DNA of 64,000 nucleotides from Spiroplasma_E sp902809815. Lineage in GTDB: Bacteria > Bacillota_I > Bacilli_A > Mycoplasmatales > VBWQ01. The notes beneath the pieces were generated by a model. The model did no database searches. It saw nothing but the letters and a program-made list of their open reading frames with translations, and was not told where the DNA came from. The stretch is from the NCBI RefSeq assembly GCF_964030925.1, contig NZ_OZ034992.1, positions 806,001 to 870,000 on the forward strand, in the 5' to 3' direction. Positions 61,584-64,000 of this stretch are shown piece after piece (the stretch's first letter is position 1; every line of letters starts with the position of its first letter). Both the position numbers and the translations under genes were made by a program.

Positions 61584-62597
61584 GTGAAAAAAAAGATAAT
61601 AAATAAAGAAAATATAAAATCTAAAGTTTCTTTTTTTGCAAAACTTAGTAATTTTTTTAGAACCTATCGAAATCGTATTCTTACAAGCTTTATGTTAATT
61701 GCTTGTGGTGTATTATGAATGTTTATTGGGGCAGTTTATTTAGAACCAATTTTTGGTAATAAACCACAGTGATCAGCGTATACATTTATGATAATTAATA
61801 CTTTAATTTTTATTGGTTGTTTATGAGAAATTATTAATTTAAAAAAAGAATCAAATTGATCAATTGTACTTAAAATTTCTATAATTTTAACAGGAGTCAT
61901 ACTTTTATGAGTTCCGCTTGGTAAAGAAACTTTTGGTCCATATATTTATAATCATTATTGATTTGAAACTTGAATGACTTTATTAATTTTATTACTTTTC
62001 ATTTGTATTTTTATTTTAATTGCTTGACGAAGTAAAAATTTTCAATTAAGTGATGTTATTTTTATTTTTACTTGAATTATTTATTTAGTGTTTGTTGTTA
62101 AAGCTGTTAATTTTTTAATGTTATCAGAAATTAAACTTTCAAAACTAGGATGACCAACATTATTGTTTTTATTCATTATTGTTATGTCTAATGATGTTGG
62201 TGCTTTTATTGGTGGTATAATTTATGGTAAAACAAAAATGGCACCAAGTGTATCACCAAATAAAACTTGAGAAGGTGCTATTACTGGTTTAATAACAGCA
62301 ATTATTTTAAGTATGATAACAGTAACTGTTTTTTTAGAAACAAGTAATTATAATCCCTTACCTTTTTTAGAAGTTAATAGTAAAGCACCAATCTATATTG
62401 CTTATTTTGCTACTAGTTTTATTCTTTCAATTGCTAGTCAAATGGGTGATTTATTATTTTCTTATTTGAAACGTAATTATCATGTTAAGGATTTTTCAAA
62501 TATTCTACCTGGACATGGAGGATTATTAGATCGTTTAGATTCATTTTCAACAGTAGTTATTTTTGGTTTTCTAATTACTCTAGCAGCTATTGCTTAA
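61584..62597 (+). CDS. cdsA: Phosphatidate cytidylyltransferase
   Basis: Makes CDP-diacylglycerol from CTP and phosphatidic acid in the membrane. 337 residues with about eight membrane segments. The C-terminal signature SYLKRNYHVKDFSNILPGHGGLLDRLDS is textbook. The start is a GTG at 61584 after AGGGG. N-terminal about 35 residues are a basic cytosolic extension. Many UGA/Trp codons. Confidence 0.93.
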
Positions 62598-62621
62598 TAT
62601 ATAAAATTTAAGGATGAAGTT

Positions 62622-63743
62622 ATGTATATATTTTTAGCCATTTTAATTGGTTTATTTACAATATTATTTTTAATTACCTTGCATGAATTTGCTCATTTTG
62701 TAATTGCTAAATTATCAGGAGCATATGTATATGAATTTGCTATTGGTATGGGACCAAAACTTTTGCAGTGAGGTAAAAAAGAAACACGTTATACTTTAAG
62801 ACTATTACCATTGGGTGGTTATGTTTCTATTGCTTCAGAAATTGCTGATGCTCCTAAAGGGCGAGAAGATGAAGTAATTGATAGTAAACGAATGATGGAA
62901 AACTTGCAACGTGGTAAAAAAGCAGCTTTCATTAGTGCAGGTGCACTAATGAATTTATTATTAGCTTTTATTTTATTAATGATTGGATATGGAATTTATC
63001 CACATAAATATGATCCTAACTTGCCACCAACCTATGCAACAACAGGACCATTATATAAAGCTGTTCAAAAATATAATAAAGATAATCCAAGTTTACCAAT
63101 TTTAGATACTGATGCTATTACTAGTATTTATAATACTGGTGATATTGAATCTAAACAATCAATTAAATCATATTATGATTTACAAACATGATTAAGTAAA
63201 TATAATAAAAAGACTACTAATGGTACAGTTATTGCTGATTATGAAATTACTTTTGATAATAAAGATGATAAAACTGTTACTTTTAAACCTGTAGAACAAA
63301 AAGGAGTATTATTCATTGGTGTTAGTCAAGGTAGTTATTATTTAAATGTAGGGCAAGTTATTAGTAATGGTATCATTGATACTTTTAAAGATAGTTACAG
63401 TCTTTTACAAGCATTAGGACAATTAGTTACTTTTCATTGACAAAATTTATCAGGACCTGTTGGTATTGTTAAATCAACTAATAGTTTTTTAAATCCTGAT
63501 TTATCATCAACACAAGCAGCAAGTACATATTTTCGTTGAGCAGCATTATTATCATCTAATTTATTTTTATTAAATATGTTACCAATTCCGCCATTGGATG
63601 GTTATAAATTTGTTGAAAATGCAGTTGAAGCGGTAACAAGAAAAAAATTAAATGAAAAATATAAAATTATTGTCAGTATTGCTGGAGCTATATTATTTTT
63701 AGTTATCTTTATTGCTATTACTATTAAAGATATATTTTTTTAA
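62622..63743 (+). CDS. rseP: RseP-type site-2 zinc metalloprotease
   Basis: 373 residues. HEFAHF (HExxH) in the first membrane segment, GGYVSI after it, and NMLPIPPLDGYKF (NxxP…LDG) near the C-terminus complete the S2P active site. The PDZ-like region between is degenerate. Cleaves membrane-embedded substrates such as anti-sigma factors or signal peptide remnants; the substrate here is unknown. AAGGATG ribosome binding site. Confidence 0.92.
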
Positions 63744-63761
63744 TCTTTACTTTATAATAAA

Positions 63762-63781
63762 ATCCTATTATAAATAGGATA
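63762..63781 (+). terminator. Hairpin after rseP
   Basis: ATCCTATT / AATAGGAT with a 4-base loop 18 bases after the stop; modest T content follows. Confidence 0.45.
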
Positions 63782-63858
63782 ATAAATTTGAATGAAAAAG
63801 TTTTGAGTAATTTTCTTAATTATTTATATTTTAAAAAAATAAAATAGTAACTATTTTA

Positions 63859-63886
63859 AGTGAACAATATTGTTCACTTTTTATTT
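63859..63886. terminator. Intrinsic terminator between convergent units
   Basis: Perfect palindrome AAGTGAACAATATTGTTCACTT followed by TTTATTTT. It separates the rseP operon from the minus-strand gene at the window edge. Confidence 0.75.
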
Positions 63887-63912
63887 TGAAATAAAATCTA
63901 TAAGTATAAAAA

Positions 63913-64000
63913 CTAAAATTTATATCGATTATTTGCTCCTAAGAGAATTATTTTTTCTTCAACAAATTTCTGAATAGCTATCATTGCATTTTCTATTAAG
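63913..64000 (-). CDS. C-terminal end of an unidentified gene
   Basis: The last about 28 codons, reading IENAMIAIQKFVEEKIILLGANNRYKF and then TAG at 63913. A helix plus basic tail; too short to identify. The gene continues beyond the window. Confidence 0.4.
   Translation of the reverse strand, partial: LIENAMIAIQKFVEEKIILLGANNRYKF

Noticed and set aside
63792..63842. 16-residue hydrophobic peptide after rseP
   Set aside because: No ribosome binding site and too short to support.
1..64000. CRISPR array, tRNA or rRNA genes
   Set aside because: No regularly spaced repeats with unique spacers, no cloverleaf patterns and no rRNA-like GC-rich blocks were seen by eye; a covariance search would be needed for certainty.

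Overview
The window comes from a Spiroplasma chromosome, probably of the citri group. It is very AT-rich, UGA is read as tryptophan in almost every long gene (the proteins only make sense that way), starts are AUG, UUG or GUG with AGGAGG-like ribosome binding sites, and there are no cell-wall genes. I saw no tRNA, rRNA or CRISPR array.

Left chromosomal part (1-19563): Spiroplasma-specific coiled-coil or repeat proteins, several frameshifted, alternate with housekeeping genes. These are topA-truB-ribF, a choline-kinase-like gene (minus strand), a cobalamin adenosyltransferase-like ATPase coupled to rdgB, a lipoprotein, a CorC/HlyC membrane protein, a secreted zinc metalloprotease, and a minus-strand trpS-HAD hydrolase operon. 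Four of the lineage-specific genes carry the same kind of leader: a terminator-like hairpin with a U-tract between promoter and ribosome binding site. One full 1130-bp IS3-type element sits at 9997.

Mobile part (19564-60650): nested elements. The core is a dsDNA phage present twice in opposite orientation (22135-40580 on plus, 40590-57250 on minus). The plus copy is bounded by 30-bp imperfect inverted repeats starting GGGAGATTGTCAAA and by a perfect 9-bp target duplication (TCAACAATT at 22126 and 40581). It encodes an ISLre2/UPF0236-type DDE transposase and no tyrosine or serine integrase. Its target is the transposase gene of the minus copy. Once nested ISs are removed it is about 16.15 kb. 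I read it as a transposable (Mu-like in strategy, unrelated in transposase) short-tailed phage, perhaps of the SpV3 type. It carries a structured non-coding RNA at the left end, a block of zinc-finger and micro-protein genes, a RuvC-like resolvase, an SSB-like protein, capsid, collar and tail genes, a short opposing cargo operon, and the transposase. No terminase or polymerase was recognised.

The two phages are mosaic relatives rather than one duplication. They differ in early genes, a micro-protein cassette, the tail-fibre tip and a DUF3761-like cargo gene. IS5-type elements (1162 bp, 3-bp duplications, a -1 frameshift signal) and IS3-type elements (1130 bp) interrupt them. The minus phage itself sits in an IS5-type fragment, which abuts a decayed SpV1-like plectrovirus (57460-60680) with coat, adsorption and Zot-like genes and a cluster of origin-like hairpins.

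Right chromosomal part (60700-64000): the tail of a truncated host membrane gene, then frr-cdsA-rseP, and the end of an unidentified minus-strand gene.
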